A DNA stretch of 64,000 nt from Celeribacter litoreus (lineage in GTDB: Bacteria; Pseudomonadota; Alphaproteobacteria; Rhodobacterales; Rhodobacteraceae). A model generated the notes under the pieces. The model was given only the letters and a program-made list of their open reading frames with translations, did no database searches and was not told the origin of the DNA. Location: positions 191,316-255,315 of the forward strand of contig NZ_JAIUFY010000015.1 of assembly GCF_020165855.1 (NCBI RefSeq), read 5' to 3'. Position 1 is the first letter of the stretch. Every line of letters starts with the position of its first letter. Of this stretch, positions 19,711 to 29,154 are shown piece by piece. A program made the translations under genes and the position numbers.

Positions 19711-20604
19711 GTGAGCGATCCGGCAATCATGATCTGTGTAGGGGCGACCAAAGCGGGCACCAGCTCGCTTTACAGCTATTTGCACGATCATCCTGATTGC
19801 CACATCCGGTCTGTGAAGGAACTTCATTACTTCGACACGATCGAGTTTGATAACTTCACCTTCCAGTTCGACGACCTCGCGAGACTGCGCGCTGACCTCG
19901 AGAAACGCCGCGCTGAGGCGCAAGAGAACGATGATCCGTGGCGGGTTGCCAATCTTGTGCGTCGGATGCTTGATGTCGACGAACTCACGCAAATCCTGTC
20001 GAAAGGGGAGGAGGGGCTGAATGATTATCTCTTCTATCTGGTCGATGGGGTGGGGGACCGCAAACTCGTGGCGGACCTGACGCCGGCTTATGGGCTTTTG
20101 CCCGAAGAGCGGCTAAAGCAAATGGCAACCATGGCCCCCGACGTGCGCTTCGTGTTCCTGATGCGCGACCCTGTGGACCGGCTGTGGTCACATGTGCGTA
20201 TGCGCGCGCAGCGAGGCTTGAAAGACGGTGAGGATTTCGCGGAAAAGGCGGACAGAGTTCTGGATCGTCTGGTCACGAAGAACCGCCCGAACCAGATCAT
20301 CCCGCGCGGCGATTACGCCACGATTGTGGAAAAACTGAAACGCTCGGTGCCCGAGGAGAAACGTCTCATTGGCTTTACCGAGGAATTGATGACAACCGAC
20401 GGTCTCGCGACGATTTGCGAGTTTCTGGGCATCTCGGAGAAGACCGTCGAGGAAGAACCCCGCACCCATGAGGGTGTGAAATTGAAACTGAGTGACGCAC
20501 AGCGGCAGAAAGCGGCCCAATATCTGGCCCCGCAATATGCCTATGTGGAGAAGACATTTGGCCGGCTACCCGAACGGTGGCAGGCGAACATGGCGAGGAT
20601 CTGA
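19711..20604 (+). CDS. second sulfotransferase family protein, between nuoC and nuoD
   Basis: A 297-residue sulfotransferase paralogous to the one at 18192. PAPS-site motifs are [15 protein letters not shown] (about residues 9-23) and [12 protein letters not shown] (about 150-161). KELHYFD and [13 protein letters not shown] match the paralogue, while the middle (about 48-105) is longer and diverged. The start is GTG at 19711, 5 nt after the nuoC stop. The gene ends 2 nt before nuoD. The tight spacing on both sides shows stable integration into the operon, not a recent random insertion. The acceptor is unknown. Base composition does not look foreign by eye. Confidence 0.88.
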   Translation: MSDPAIMICVGATKAGTSSLYSYLHDHPDCHIRSVKELHYFDTIEFDNFTFQFDDLARLRADLEKRRAEAQENDDPWRVANLVRRMLDVDELTQILSKGEEGLNDYLFYLVDGVGDRKLVADLTPAYGLLPEERLKQMATMAPDVRFVFLMRDPVDRLWSHVRMRAQRGLKDGEDFAEKADRVLDRLVTKNRPNQIIPRGDYATIVEKLKRSVPEEKRLIGFTEELMTTDGLATICEFLGISEKTVEEEPRTHEGVKLKLSDAQRQKAAQYLAPQYAYVEKTFGRLPERWQANMARI

Positions 20605-20606
20605 GA

Positions 20607-21848
20607 ATGGACGGCGACATCCGGCAAAACACCTACGATGACGGCTCGCGCGACGCCACCGACGGCGAACAGAAGATCCGCAACTTTAACATCAACTTCG
20701 GGCCCCAGCACCCTGCGGCCCACGGTGTGTTGCGGATGGTTCTGGAACTCGACGGTGAGATCGTAGAACGCGCTGACCCGCACATCGGCCTGCTGCACCG
20801 CGGCACCGAAAAGCTGATGGAAAACCGCACCTACCTGCAGAACCTGCCGTATCTCGACCGCCTCGACTACGTGGCGCCGATGAACCAGGAGCATGCATGG
20901 TGTCTCGCGATTGAACGTCTCGCTGGCGTTGAAATCCCGCGTCGTGCGTCTCTCATCCGTGTTCTGTATTCCGAGATCGGCCGTGTGCTGAACCACCTCC
21001 TGAACACCACCACCGGTGCAATGGACGTGGGCGCTCTGACCCCGCCACTGTGGGGCTTTGAAGAGCGTGAAAAGCTCATGATCTTCTACGAGCGCGCCTG
21101 TGGTGCCCGTCTGCACTCCGCCTACTTCCGTCCGGGTGGTGTGCACCAAGACCTGCCGCCGGAACTGCTCGACGATATCGAAGAGTGGGCCGATCACTTC
21201 CCGAAAGTGCTCGACGACATTCATTACCTGCTGTCCGACAACCGGATATTCAAACAGCGGACCGTGGACATCGGCCTGATCAACGAGCAAGAAGCACTCG
21301 ATTGGGGCTTCTCCGGTGTGATGGTGCGTGGCTCCGGCATGGCATGGGACCTGCGTCGTTCGCAGCCCTATGAGTGCTACAACGAATTCGACTTCCAGAT
21401 CCCCGTTGGCACCAACGGCGACTGTTTCGACCGCTACATGTGCCGCATGCAGGAGATGTACGAGTCGACGAAGATCATCAAACAGGCGATCGCGAAACTG
21501 CGTGAGCCGGAAAACCAGGGCGATGTGCTTGCCCGTGGAAAACTGACGCCGCCGAAACGTGGCGACATGAAAACCTCCATGGAAGCCCTCATCCATCACT
21601 TCAAACTCTACACCGAAGGGTTCAAGCTGCCCGAGGGTGAGGTTTACGCCGCCGTTGAAGCGCCGAAAGGCGAATTCGGGGTCTACCTCTACTCCGACGG
21701 CTCCAACAAACCCTACCGCGCGAAACTGCGTGCGCCGGGCTATCTGCACCTGCAGGCCATGGACTACATGGCCAAAGGGCACCAGCTGGCCGACGTGTCC
21801 GCAATCATCGCCACCATGGACATCGTTTTCGGGGAGGTCGACCGCTAA
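20607..21848 (+). CDS. nuoD: NADH-quinone oxidoreductase subunit D
   Basis: A 413-residue 49-kDa-type subunit forming the quinone-binding pocket with Nuo[15 protein letters not shown] (about residues 29-42) and [20 protein letters not shown] are diagnostic. The C-terminus DIVFGEVDR is the conserved end. The ATG at 20607 has GAGG 9-10 nt upstream. An upstream in-frame ATG (20577) would overlap the sulfotransferase gene. Its stop shares one base with the nuoE start (TAATG), indicating coupled translation. Confidence 0.98.
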   Translation: MDGDIRQNTYDDGSRDATDGEQKIRNFNINFGPQHPAAHGVLRMVLELDGEIVERADPHIGLLHRGTEKLMENRTYLQNLPYLDRLDYVAPMNQEHAWCLAIERLAGVEIPRRASLIRVLYSEIGRVLNHLLNTTTGAMDVGALTPPLWGFEEREKLMIFYERACGARLHSAYFRPGGVHQDLPPELLDDIEEWADHFPKVLDDIHYLLSDNRIFKQRTVDIGLINEQEALDWGFSGVMVRGSGMAWDLRRSQPYECYNEFDFQIPVGTNGDCFDRYMCRMQEMYESTKIIKQAIAKLREPENQGDVLARGKLTPPKRGDMKTSMEALIHHFKLYTEGFKLPEGEVYAAVEAPKGEFGVYLYSDGSNKPYRAKLRAPGYLHLQAMDYMAKGHQLADVSAIIATMDIVFGEVDR

Positions 21849-22930
21849 TGCTGCGCCGTCTTTATTCTGAACAACCCGCCTCTTTCGAATTCACAGAGGC
21901 GAACAAGGCGTGGGCCGAAGGCCAGATCGCGAAATACCCGGAAGGCCGTCAGCAGTCTGCCGTGATCCCGCTCTTGTGGCGTGCACAGGAACAGGAAGGC
22001 TGGCTCACGAAGCCTGCGCTTGAATACGTTGGTGACATGCTTGGCATGCCGTACATCCGCGTGCTCGAGGTTGCGACCTTTTACTTCATGTTCCAGCTTC
22101 AGCCGGTCGGCACCGTGGCACACATTCAGGTGTGCGGTACGACGACCTGCATGATCTGTGGCTCTGGCGACATCATCGAAGTCTGCAAACGCCGCATCAA
22201 TGAAAAGCCGCATGCGCTTTCCGCCGATGGCAAGTTCTCTTGGGAAGAGGTCGAGTGCCTCGGTGCTTGTGCGAACGCCCCGATGGCGCAGATCGGCAAA
22301 GACTACTTCGAAGATCTTACCGCAGAGAACTTCGAGAAACTGCTCGACCAGATGGAAGCAGGCAATGTGCCGGTTCCAGGCTCGCAAGCTGGTCGTTACT
22401 CCTCCGAGCCCGCAGGTGGTCCGGTTGTTCTCGCCGAGCACAAAGGCACCGGCGCGGAATACAACGGTTCTGTTCAGCGCGCAGTTGATATTGGCGACAC
22501 GCTCAAGCGCATCGACGGTACCGAAGTGCCGCTGCTGACGCCGTGGATTTCCAAAGGCGCGGGCCATGGCGAAGTTGCCAAGCCTGCCGCTCCGGCAAAA
22601 TCCGCTGTTCAACAGGCTGCCGAGAAAAAAGCGGCTCCGGCTGCAAAACCGGCTCCCGCTCCTGCTGCCGAGGCTGAAGTTGAAGAAAAGCCAGTGACGC
22701 TCGACGCCGCTCGCGAAGGTGGTGCTGACGATCTCAAAAAGCTCAAGGGCGTTGGCCCGAAGCTTGAAGAAACGCTGAACGAGCTTGGCTTCTACCACTT
22801 CGACCAGATCGCGGCATGGACGCCGGAGCAGGTCGCATGGGTCGACAGCCGTCTGAAGTTCAAAGGCCGGATCGAACGTGATGGCTGGATCGAGCAAGCC
22901 AAGATTTTTGCAGAAGGTGGCGACGCCTAA
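21848..22930 (+). CDS. nuoE: NADH-quinone oxidoreductase subunit E with C-terminal helix-hairpin-helix-like extension
   Basis: A 360-residue NuoE, about twice the length of minimal homologues. Residues 1-175 are the thioredoxin-like domain with [2Fe-2S] ligands in [10 protein letters not shown] (about 97 and 102) and [11 protein letters not shown] (about 137 and 141). An Ala/Pro/Lys-rich linker (about 240-285) leads to a domain at about 293-357 containing [20 protein letters not shown]. This resembles helix-hairpin-helix folds. The same domain ends the next gene's product (23014). Such long NuoE proteins are known in Rhodobacter capsulatus. The core works with NuoF and NuoG in NADH oxidation. 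The role of the tail is unknown. Confidence 0.96.
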   Translation: MLRRLYSEQPASFEFTEANKAWAEGQIAKYPEGRQQSAVIPLLWRAQEQEGWLTKPALEYVGDMLGMPYIRVLEVATFYFMFQLQPVGTVAHIQVCGTTTCMICGSGDIIEVCKRRINEKPHALSADGKFSWEEVECLGACANAPMAQIGKDYFEDLTAENFEKLLDQMEAGNVPVPGSQAGRYSSEPAGGPVVLAEHKGTGAEYNGSVQRAVDIGDTLKRIDGTEVPLLTPWISKGAGHGEVAKPAAPAKSAVQQAAEKKAAPAAKPAPAPAAEAEVEEKPVTLDAAREGGADDLKKLKGVGPKLEETLNELGFYHFDQIAAWTPEQVAWVDSRLKFKGRIERDGWIEQAKIFAEGGDA

Positions 22931-23013
22931 GGTTTAACGCGCAAAAGACCGAGCGGAACGAGCAATAAGAGAGCCAAACGGCCGACGACTAGGAATGGTA
23001 AAGGAGAAGAAGG

Positions 23014-23676
23014 ATGAGTGAGGTTTCTGTGAAAACCCCGAAAATCTGGCTAATCGCTGCCATCTGCGGTGTGTTGGCGTTTCTGGCGCTCTTGGTGCTC
23101 GCCGGGTATTCCACTGGTGCGTCTGTGATTGTCGGTGTTCTCGTTGCTGCGCTGGTCTCGATCCTGCTGTGGATCGGTTGGTATGAGGATGACGCTGCCG
23201 TGGCAGAGGGACATCCAGAGGCAGACGTGACGACGGATGGTCTCATGCACACCGCTGGTGTCGGCGACGAGCCGGCGACTCCGGTGGCCGACGAGATCGC
23301 GCCGGAACCGCATGCGGCCGACACGCGTGAAGTTCGTTCGTCTGCAGCCGCAGCGACGCCAGAGGCGACACCCGTTTCTGATGAGGGCGGAACCAAACCT
23401 GAGTTCCTCGCGGGGCCGATGGGCGGCGCGGCGGACAATCTCAAGGAGATCAAAGGGGTCGGGCCGAAGCTCGAACAACTCTTGCACTCCATGGGGATTT
23501 TTCATTTTTCCCAGATCGCCGGATGGGGCGATGCCGAAGTGGCGTGGATGGATGAAAACCTGAAAGGCTTTAAAGGCCGTGTCACCCGTGACGATTGGGT
23601 GGCTCAGGCAACGACCCTCGCCGCAGGCGGGGAAACCGAATTCTCGAAACGCGTCGAAGACGGCGACGTGTATTGA
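23014..23676 (+). CDS. membrane protein with C-terminal NuoE-like helix-hairpin-helix domain
   Basis: A 220-residue protein of unknown function. Two hydrophobic segments lie near the N-terminus (about residues 10-28 and 32-52). An acidic, Ala/Pro-rich linker (about 55-140) precedes a C-terminal domain (about 142-206) with [20 protein letters not shown] and GRVTRDDWVAQA. This domain aligns almost end to end with the NuoE tail encoded just upstream, at roughly half identity by eye. That indicates duplication or domain sharing. A strong ribosome site (GGAGAAGAAGG) precedes the ATG. It is probably a membrane-tethered partner of complex I or of its assembly, inferred from position and the shared domain. 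Confidence 0.85.
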   Translation: MSEVSVKTPKIWLIAAICGVLAFLALLVLAGYSTGASVIVGVLVAALVSILLWIGWYEDDAAVAEGHPEADVTTDGLMHTAGVGDEPATPVADEIAPEPHAADTREVRSSAAAATPEATPVSDEGGTKPEFLAGPMGGAADNLKEIKGVGPKLEQLLHSMGIFHFSQIAGWGDAEVAWMDENLKGFKGRVTRDDWVAQATTLAAGGETEFSKRVEDGDVY

Positions 23677-23680
23677 GACT

Positions 23681-23911
23681 ATGAACGCGATGGGGCCGGA
23701 GAAGGACCAGCAGTTGGCGCGAAAGGCACGGATGGTAGCCGTGGTGATCGCAGCAACGATGTTGATCTGGATCGGGGTCCAGTGGATCGGCGGGACATTG
23801 GGACTTGATCCCAGATATGTCTTCCTGTTCGACCTCGCAGCTTTGGCCTCGTTCGTGTGGGCCATGGTGGTGATTTATCAGATCTGGCGCGACAAGCGTC
23901 AGCAGGACTGA
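23681..23911 (+). CDS. small membrane protein, DUF5337-like
   Basis: A 76-residue protein with two predicted membrane helices (about residues 17-37 and 44-66) and a positively charged C-terminus (WRDKRQQD). From memory, this matches the DUF5337 family of small Rhodobacterales proteins found in nuo operons. I could not confirm it by search. The ATG at 23681 lies 4 nt after the stop of the preceding gene. A longer in-frame reading from 23579 overlaps that gene and looks out of frame there, so it is rejected. Position suggests a complex I accessory or assembly role. No enzymatic motif is present. Confidence 0.78.
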   Translation: MNAMGPEKDQQLARKARMVAVVIAATMLIWIGVQWIGGTLGLDPRYVFLFDLAALASFVWAMVVIYQIWRDKRQQD

Positions 23912-23924
23912 AGGGATAAGAGCG

Positions 23925-25223
23925 ATGCTCAAGGATCAGGATCGGATCTTTACCAACCTCTACGGTATGAATGACCGTAGTCTCGCTGGTGCGAAAATGC
24001 GCGGGCATTGGGATGGCACGGCTGGCATTCTCGCCAACGGGCGCGACTGGATCATTGACCAGATGAAGGCCTCTGGCCTGCGCGGTCGTGGTGGCGCGGG
24101 CTTCCCGACGGGCCTGAAATGGTCGTTCATGCCGAAAGAGACCGATGGTCGTCCGGCCTATCTCGTCATCAACGCCGATGAATCCGAGCCTGCCACCTGT
24201 AAAGACCGCGAAATCATGCGTCACGATCCGCACACGCTGGTCGAAGGTGCTCTGATCGCCGGTTTCGCTATGGGTGCTTGTGCGGCCTACATCTACATCC
24301 GCGGTGAATACATCCGTGAGAAAGAAGCGCTTCAGGCAGCCATCGACGAAGCCTATGACGCAGGTCTCATCGGTCGTAACGCCTGCAAATCCGGCTACGA
24401 CTTTGACGTCTACCTGCACCACGGGGCAGGGGCCTATATCTGCGGCGAAGAAACCGCTCTGATTGAATCGCTCGAAGGCAAAAAAGGCATGCCGCGCATG
24501 AAACCGCCATTCCCGGCGGGTGCGGGTCTCTATGGCTGCCCGACCACGGTGAACAACGTGGAATCGATCGCCGTTGTGCCGACCATCCTGCGTCGCGGCG
24601 CGGACTGGTTCGCTTCCTTCGGTCGCCCGAACAACGCCGGCACCAAGCTCATGGCCCTCACCGGCCACGTGAACACGCCCTGTGTGTTCGAGGAAGAAAT
24701 GTCCATGTCCGTGCGCGAGATCATCGAAAAGCACGGCGGTGGCATCCGTGGTGGCTGGGACAACCTCAAAGCCATCATCCCGGGTGGCGCCTCCTGTCCG
24801 GTTCTTCCGAAGCACAAGCTCGAAGACGCAATCTTCGACTTCGACTGGATGCGTGAGAACCAATCCTCCTTCGGCACCGGCTGTATGATCGTCATGGACA
24901 ACTCCGTTGACGTCGTGAAAGCCGTGTGGCGTCTCGCGTCCTTCTTCAAACACGAGAGCTGTGGTCAGTGCACCCCGTGTCGTGAAGGCACCGGCTGGAT
25001 GATGCGCGTGATGGACCGTCTTGTGACGGGCGATGCAGAGATCGAAGAGATCGACATGCTGCTCGACGTGACGAAACAGGTTGAGGGCCACACGATTTGT
25101 GCGCTCGGCGACGCGGCTGCTTGGCCGATCCAGGGCCTGATCCGTCACTTCCGTGACGAGATCGAAGATCGCATCAAAGCCAAAAAGACGGGCCGCGTCA
25201 CCGCTGCCTACGCTGCGGAGTAA
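23925..25223 (+). CDS. nuoF: NADH-quinone oxidoreductase subunit F
   Basis: A 432-residue flavoprotein subunit that binds NADH and FMN and holds cluster N3. The FMN/NADH region has [20 protein letters not shown] (about residues 51-70), and [16 protein letters not shown] follows. The [4Fe-4S] ligands are in [16 protein letters not shown] (about 345-360) plus [13 protein letters not shown] (about 390-402). The start is 13 nt after the DUF5337-like gene with an AAGGG ribosome site. Length and motifs are normal for the family. Confidence 0.98.
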   Translation: MLKDQDRIFTNLYGMNDRSLAGAKMRGHWDGTAGILANGRDWIIDQMKASGLRGRGGAGFPTGLKWSFMPKETDGRPAYLVINADESEPATCKDREIMRHDPHTLVEGALIAGFAMGACAAYIYIRGEYIREKEALQAAIDEAYDAGLIGRNACKSGYDFDVYLHHGAGAYICGEETALIESLEGKKGMPRMKPPFPAGAGLYGCPTTVNNVESIAVVPTILRRGADWFASFGRPNNAGTKLMALTGHVNTPCVFEEEMSMSVREIIEKHGGGIRGGWDNLKAIIPGGASCPVLPKHKLEDAIFDFDWMRENQSSFGTGCMIVMDNSVDVVKAVWRLASFFKHESCGQCTPCREGTGWMMRVMDRLVTGDAEIEEIDMLLDVTKQVEGHTICALGDAAAWPIQGLIRHFRDEIEDRIKAKKTGRVTAAYAAE

Positions 25224-25232
25224 GGTTTACTG

Positions 25233-25649
25233 ATGAAGCCTTCCGTCGCCCTCCTGCCGCTTACGGTCTTGAGCGCCTGCCAAATGAGCGAGGCGAACGA
25301 GGTTATGCGTGGCATGACAGAAGAGCGACGGGCCGTGGCAAACGAGACCTTCAAAACGATGGAAACAGAGGACCTGTCCGGGATGCTGCTTCTGTCGGAG
25401 AAGATCGCGGATGAGTGCTCGGGCATTTATGTGAACAACCAGACCACGCAGCTATTGTCCTCTCGGGTCGAACGCGCACCGTTCCTACCGGTAGAGGTCA
25501 AGGCGGCTCGGCTGGCAAAAGCCGAGGCGGCGTTCGACGCCCGCCACGGCCTCTCGGGCGTAGACGCAGACATCTGCGCTGCCGCCTCGATGGAAATTAC
25601 CGAGATGACGCCGCTCGGCGCCACGCTCATAGAAGGACCGGTTCTCTGA
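25233..25649 (+). CDS. small predicted lipoprotein, DUF5333-like paralogue 1
   Basis: A 138-residue predicted lipoprotein. The lipobox LSAC lies at about residues 13-16 after a short hydrophobic stretch. The mature part has two further cysteines: in KIADECSGIYV (about 62) and DADICAAASMEI (about 112). The same two-cysteine layout occurs in the proteins at 25912 and 26319, so the three appear to be diverged tandem paralogues. From memory they resemble DUF5333, a Rhodobacterales family found between nuoF and nuoG. The gene starts 10 nt after nuoF, and its stop shares one base with the next start. Function unknown, and periplasmic location predicted. Confidence 0.7.
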   Translation: MKPSVALLPLTVLSACQMSEANEVMRGMTEERRAVANETFKTMETEDLSGMLLLSEKIADECSGIYVNNQTTQLLSSRVERAPFLPVEVKAARLAKAEAAFDARHGLSGVDADICAAASMEITEMTPLGATLIEGPVL

Positions 25650-25915
25650 TGGCATGTCAGACCACATATCAGGCGATCAGCACCACAGGACGGCCGTTGG
25701 CCGGTCTGTGTGTTGTGCCTGTGGTCGATGCTCAGGATGAGTTCGGGGTACTTCCCACTACAAATCTGCAAAAGTCGGACGAGGCGCTCGAACGTCTTGC
25801 CAACAGTCTAAATCATGGGGACAGCGATTTCGCCAATGGCGGATCGTATCTGACAGACGGAGCGATGGCAGCGATGCATGCCGACCGTCCAATTTCAGAA
25901 GGAGTTCTCCTGTGA
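25649..25915 (+). CDS. 88-residue hypothetical protein overlapping its neighbours
   Basis: A reading frame of 88 codons beginning MACQTTYQAISTTGRPLAGL. It starts at the TGATG junction with the preceding stop and ends 4 nt into the next gene's GTG start. It has two cysteines but no clear signal peptide, membrane helix or known motif. The tight overlaps at both ends argue that it is translated. Its short length and lack of family recognition argue for caution. It could also be a degraded remnant. Confidence 0.45.
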   Translation: MACQTTYQAISTTGRPLAGLCVVPVVDAQDEFGVLPTTNLQKSDEALERLANSLNHGDSDFANGGSYLTDGAMAAMHADRPISEGVLL

Positions 25916-26322
25916 AGGCTTTGAAATACTTTGGCTTCTCTCTCGCGATGATGTCCGGCGCTGCGGCTGCTGCGGAACTTCCGCCGCTTCGCGAACAGAA
26001 AGCGATCGACACGAATATGCTCTGGGCAGGTCTTGCCATCGAGACGTCTGACCAGTGCCCGACGCTCGACCTGCGCACCTTTAAGGGGCTGACGTTCCTG
26101 TGGGGCGTGAAGACGGATGCGTCTGATCTCGGATACACCGACGATCAGATCCGCGCCTATGTCGAAAGTGATGCGGAGAAAGACCGTATTCGTGCGCTCG
26201 GCACCAAGTACATCGCAGACGCGGGATTCGATCCGTCCACGCCGGAGGGTCTTTGTGCCTTCGGTGAGGCAGAGATCGCGCGCGGCTCGATCATCGGCTC
26301 TTTCCTGAAGGATGTGAAATGA
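25912..26322 (+). CDS. small exported protein, DUF5333-like paralogue 2
   Basis: A 136-residue protein with a signal peptide (about residues 1-21, ending AAAAA) and a mature domain with cysteines in TSDQCPTLDLR (about 48) and EGLCAFGEAEIARGSIIGSF (about 117). The LCAF.E.EI..GS ending is what I associate with DUF5333 proteins of Rhodobacterales. The start is GTG at 25912 with AAGGAG 8 nt upstream, overlapping the previous frame. The stop overlaps the ATG of the next gene (ATGA). The paired cysteines could form a disulfide in the periplasm. Function unknown, with conserved association with complex I genes suspected. Confidence 0.75.
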   Translation: MKALKYFGFSLAMMSGAAAAAELPPLREQKAIDTNMLWAGLAIETSDQCPTLDLRTFKGLTFLWGVKTDASDLGYTDDQIRAYVESDAEKDRIRALGTKYIADAGFDPSTPEGLCAFGEAEIARGSIIGSFLKDVK

Positions 26323-26723
26323 CGGTTCGTGCGCTCCATATCCTCGCGGCAGCGATGCTCGCCCTTCCTGCACATGCTGCGGGAAGCATCACCGAAGATC
26401 CGGTGGTGATGAACGAGGTGATGCTTTCGACCGTGGCGACAAAGATTGCCGCCGAGTGTCCGAAATATGCGGTGAACCCGACGGCTACCGGCGCTTCGGC
26501 GCAAAAGCTGATGGGACACATCTCGGAACAGGGCTATAGCTCCTCCGAGGTCCAAGATTTGCAGAGCCCCGCCTACATGCAAACCGTGTCGGTGGCTGCT
26601 GATGAATATCTGTCTGCCCAAGGGGTAGATGCGACGAACAATAGGGCGCTTTGCGCCTTTGCGAAACGGGAGCTGAGGGAGGGCACATCCGAGCTCTCCA
26701 TGCTTCTAATGAAGAACAGGTGA
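26319..26723 (+). CDS. small exported protein, DUF5333-like paralogue 3
   Basis: A 134-residue protein with a signal peptide (about residues 1-20, LAAAMLALPAHA) and a mature domain whose two cysteines lie in KIAAECPKYAV (about 48) and RALCAFAKRELREGTSELSM (about 111). The spacing and flanking residues match the gene before it. That supports a tandem duplication. The ATG overlaps the upstream stop by 4 nt, and nuoG begins 6 nt after its end. It is likely periplasmic. No catalytic motif is recognised. Confidence 0.75.
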   Translation: MTVRALHILAAAMLALPAHAAGSITEDPVVMNEVMLSTVATKIAAECPKYAVNPTATGASAQKLMGHISEQGYSSSEVQDLQSPAYMQTVSVAADEYLSAQGVDATNNRALCAFAKRELREGTSELSMLLMKNR

Positions 26724-26729
26724 CGTGAT

Positions 26730-28748
26730 ATGGCAGATACGCGCAAAATTATCATTGATGGGAACGAGGTCGAAGTCGATCCGGCCATGACGATCCTTCA
26801 GGCCTGTGAAGTGGCCGGGATCGAAGTGCCGCGTTTCTGCTACCATGAGCGGTTGTCGATTGCCGGCAACTGCCGCATGTGTCTCGTGGAAGTCGTGGGT
26901 GGCCCGCCGAAGCCGGCCGCTTCCTGCGCTATGCAGGTGAAAGATTTGCGCCCTGGGCCGGAAGGTGCCCCGCCGGTCGTGAAGACGAACTCTCCGATGG
27001 TCAAAAAGGCCCGCGAAGGTGTGATGGAATTCCTCCTGATCAACCACCCGCTGGATTGCCCGATCTGTGACCAAGGTGGCGAATGCGACCTTCAGGACCA
27101 GGCAATGGCCTATGGCGTGGACTTCTCCCGCTACCGCGAGCCGAAACGTGCTTCCACCGAACTGAACCTTGGGCCGCTCGTCGGCACGGCGATGACCCGT
27201 TGTATTTCCTGCACCCGCTGCGTGCGCTTTACGACCGAGGTCGCGGGCATCACCCAGATGGGCCAAACGGGTCGCGGCGAAGACAGCGAGATCACCAGTT
27301 ATCTCAACGAAACGCTCGCCTCCAACCTTCAGGGCAACATCATCGACCTGTGTCCGGTTGGTGCGCTGACCTCCAAACCCTACGCCTTCACTGCGCGTCC
27401 GTGGGAACTGACCAAGACCGAAACCATCGACGTGATGGACGCTCTGGGCTCCAACATCCGCGTGGACACCAAAGGCCGCGAAGTGATGCGCATTCTGCCG
27501 CGCAACCATGACGGCGTGAACGAAGAGTGGATTTCCGACAAAACCCGCTTTGTCTGGGATGGTCTGAAGCGTCAGCGTCTCGACACGCCGTATGTGCGTA
27601 AGGACGGCAAGCTGACCAAAGCGACATGGGCAGAGGCACTCGCTGCTGCTGCCGCTGCGATGAAGGGCAAGAAAGTCACCGGTCTCGTCGGTGATCTGGC
27701 TCCGGTTGAAGCGACTTTCGCGCTCAAGCAACTCGTTGAAGGTCTCGGCGGCTCCGTCGAGTGCCGTATCGACGGTGCGAAACTGCCGGCTGGCAACCGC
27801 TCTGTCTACGCAGGCACCGCGTCCATTGCGGACATCGACGACGCGAAATTCATCCAGCTGATCGGCACCAACCCGCGCGAAGAGGCGCCTGTCCTGAACG
27901 CGCGTATCCGCAAGGCATGGGCGAAAGGCGCTCAGGTTGGTCTCGTCGGTCAAGAAGCCGATCTGACCTATGATTACGCCTATGTGGGGGCTGATCGTGT
28001 AGCGCTCGAAAGCCTGCTGAGCAAAGACTACGGCGACGTGGTTGAGGCGCCGTCTCTCATCATCGTTGGCGCAGGCGCGATCAACGAGGCGGATGGCGAG
28101 GCTGTTCTGGCCGCTGCTCAGAAGCTCGCAGCAAACACCAACTCCAAACTGCTCATCCTTCACACCGCCGCCTCCCGCGTCGGCGCGATGGATGTGAACG
28201 CAGTGACCGAAGGCGGTCTGGACAAGGCGCTCGACGGGGCAGAGGTCATCTACAACCTCGGCGCTGACGAAGTTGAAATCTCCGGCGATGCATTCGTGAT
28301 CTACCAAGGCTCCCACGGTGACCGTGGCGCACACCGCGCGGACGTGATCCTGCCGGGTGCGGCCTACACCGAGGAAAACGGTCTGTTCGTGAACCTCGAA
28401 GGTCGTCCGCAGCTCGCGCTCCGCGCTGCTTTCCCTCCGGGTGAGGCGAAAGAGAACTGGGCGATCCTTCGTGCTCTGTCCGCAGAACTCGGTGCGACCC
28501 TCGGCTACGATTCTCTCGCACAACTGCGCAACGCTCTGATCGAGGCCGCACCGGTCCTCGCAGAGATCGACAGCGTGCCGGAAAACGAAGTTGTTGCCCT
28601 GCCGGAGAAAGATCTCGGCAAAGCGACGTTCCGCAATGCGGTCAAAGACTTCTATCTCACCAACCCGATCGCACGCGCGTCCTCTCTCATGGCGGAACTT
28701 TCCGCGATGGCGAAAGCGCGCGCTGAAACTCCGGTGGCTGCTGAGTAA
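26730..28748 (+). CDS. nuoG: NADH-quinone oxidoreductase subunit G
   Basis: A 672-residue 75-kDa-type subunit of the NADH-oxidising arm. The N-terminal [2Fe-2S] domain has [18 protein letters not shown] (about residues 34-51). Next come [15 protein letters not shown] (about 110-124), the [10 protein letters not shown] region (about 158-167) and [15 protein letters not shown]. The C-terminal two-thirds is the molybdopterin-oxidoreductase-like domain without cofactor ligands, as is usual for NuoG. It is normal length for Alphaproteobacteria. The TAATG junction couples it to the lipoprotein gene that follows. Confidence 0.97.
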   Translation: MADTRKIIIDGNEVEVDPAMTILQACEVAGIEVPRFCYHERLSIAGNCRMCLVEVVGGPPKPAASCAMQVKDLRPGPEGAPPVVKTNSPMVKKAREGVMEFLLINHPLDCPICDQGGECDLQDQAMAYGVDFSRYREPKRASTELNLGPLVGTAMTRCISCTRCVRFTTEVAGITQMGQTGRGEDSEITSYLNETLASNLQGNIIDLCPVGALTSKPYAFTARPWELTKTETIDVMDALGSNIRVDTKGREVMRILPRNHDGVNEEWISDKTRFVWDGLKRQRLDTPYVRKDGKLTKATWAEALAAAAAAMKGKKVTGLVGDLAPVEATFALKQLVEGLGGSVECRIDGAKLPAGNRSVYAGTASIADIDDAKFIQLIGTNPREEAPVLNARIRKAWAKGAQVGLVGQEADLTYDYAYVGADRVALESLLSKDYGDVVEAPSLIIVGAGAINEADGEAVLAAAQKLAANTNSKLLILHTAASRVGAMDVNAVTEGGLDKALDGAEVIYNLGADEVEISGDAFVIYQGSHGDRGAHRADVILPGAAYTEENGLFVNLEGRPQLALRAAFPPGEAKENWAILRALSAELGATLGYDSLAQLRNALIEAAPVLAEIDSVPENEVVALPEKDLGKATFRNAVKDFYLTNPIARASSLMAELSAMAKARAETPVAAE

Positions 28749-29143
28749 TGATCAACGGGGTCGCATATCCCACCATGGTGGCGCTTTTGGCGGTCACACA
28801 GCTCTCCGGCTGTGCCCGTCCGTGTTGTAGCGCCCCCGAGGTGAGCCGTGCGGCAACCGGCGCCGTTTTTGACGGTGCATTCGAAAATTCCCTCCTCTCC
28901 GCACGCGGGGAAGAGGCAAAAAATAGTGCGATGGCCAATGCAGATTGCGCCGCCGCACAAACCGCGTCGATCCGGGCAACCGGATTTGCGCGAGATGTGC
29001 GCACAAATGTCGCACAAGAGGGTGGAATTTGGCGCGCGGATGCTGTTTACACCATCTCGCCAGCGCTCCCCGACGGTTCGCGCAAGCTCGACACGACGGT
29101 CGATCTCGCAAGCTGCCGGGACAACGGAATACCGACGGTGTGA
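28748..29143 (+). CDS. small predicted lipoprotein between nuoG and nuoH
   Basis: A 131-residue protein with an N-terminal hydrophobic stretch and lipobox LSGC (about residues 19-22), followed by ARPCC. The mature part contains further cysteines (ANADCAAAQ, DLASCRDN) and a predicted small mixed fold with EGGIWRADAVYTISPALPDG. The ATG shares one base with the nuoG stop, and nuoH begins 11 nt downstream. I do not recognise the family. A lipoprotein at this place in nuo operons is, as far as I recall, common in Rhodobacterales. It is likely anchored to the membrane on the periplasmic side. Confidence 0.68.
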   Translation: MINGVAYPTMVALLAVTQLSGCARPCCSAPEVSRAATGAVFDGAFENSLLSARGEEAKNSAMANADCAAAQTASIRATGFARDVRTNVAQEGGIWRADAVYTISPALPDGSRKLDTTVDLASCRDNGIPTV

Positions 29144-29154
29144 AAGGCTGAAAA

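Noticed and set aside
18192-20604. Recent horizontal transfer of the sulfotransferase genes
   Set aside because: Codon usage and G+C look like the neighbours by eye, and the junctions are tight, so an old integration is more likely.
26706-28523. 605-codon minus-strand frame opposite nuoG
   Set aside because: nuoG carries all cluster ligands in the other strand, and the antisense product has no recognisable fold or start site.
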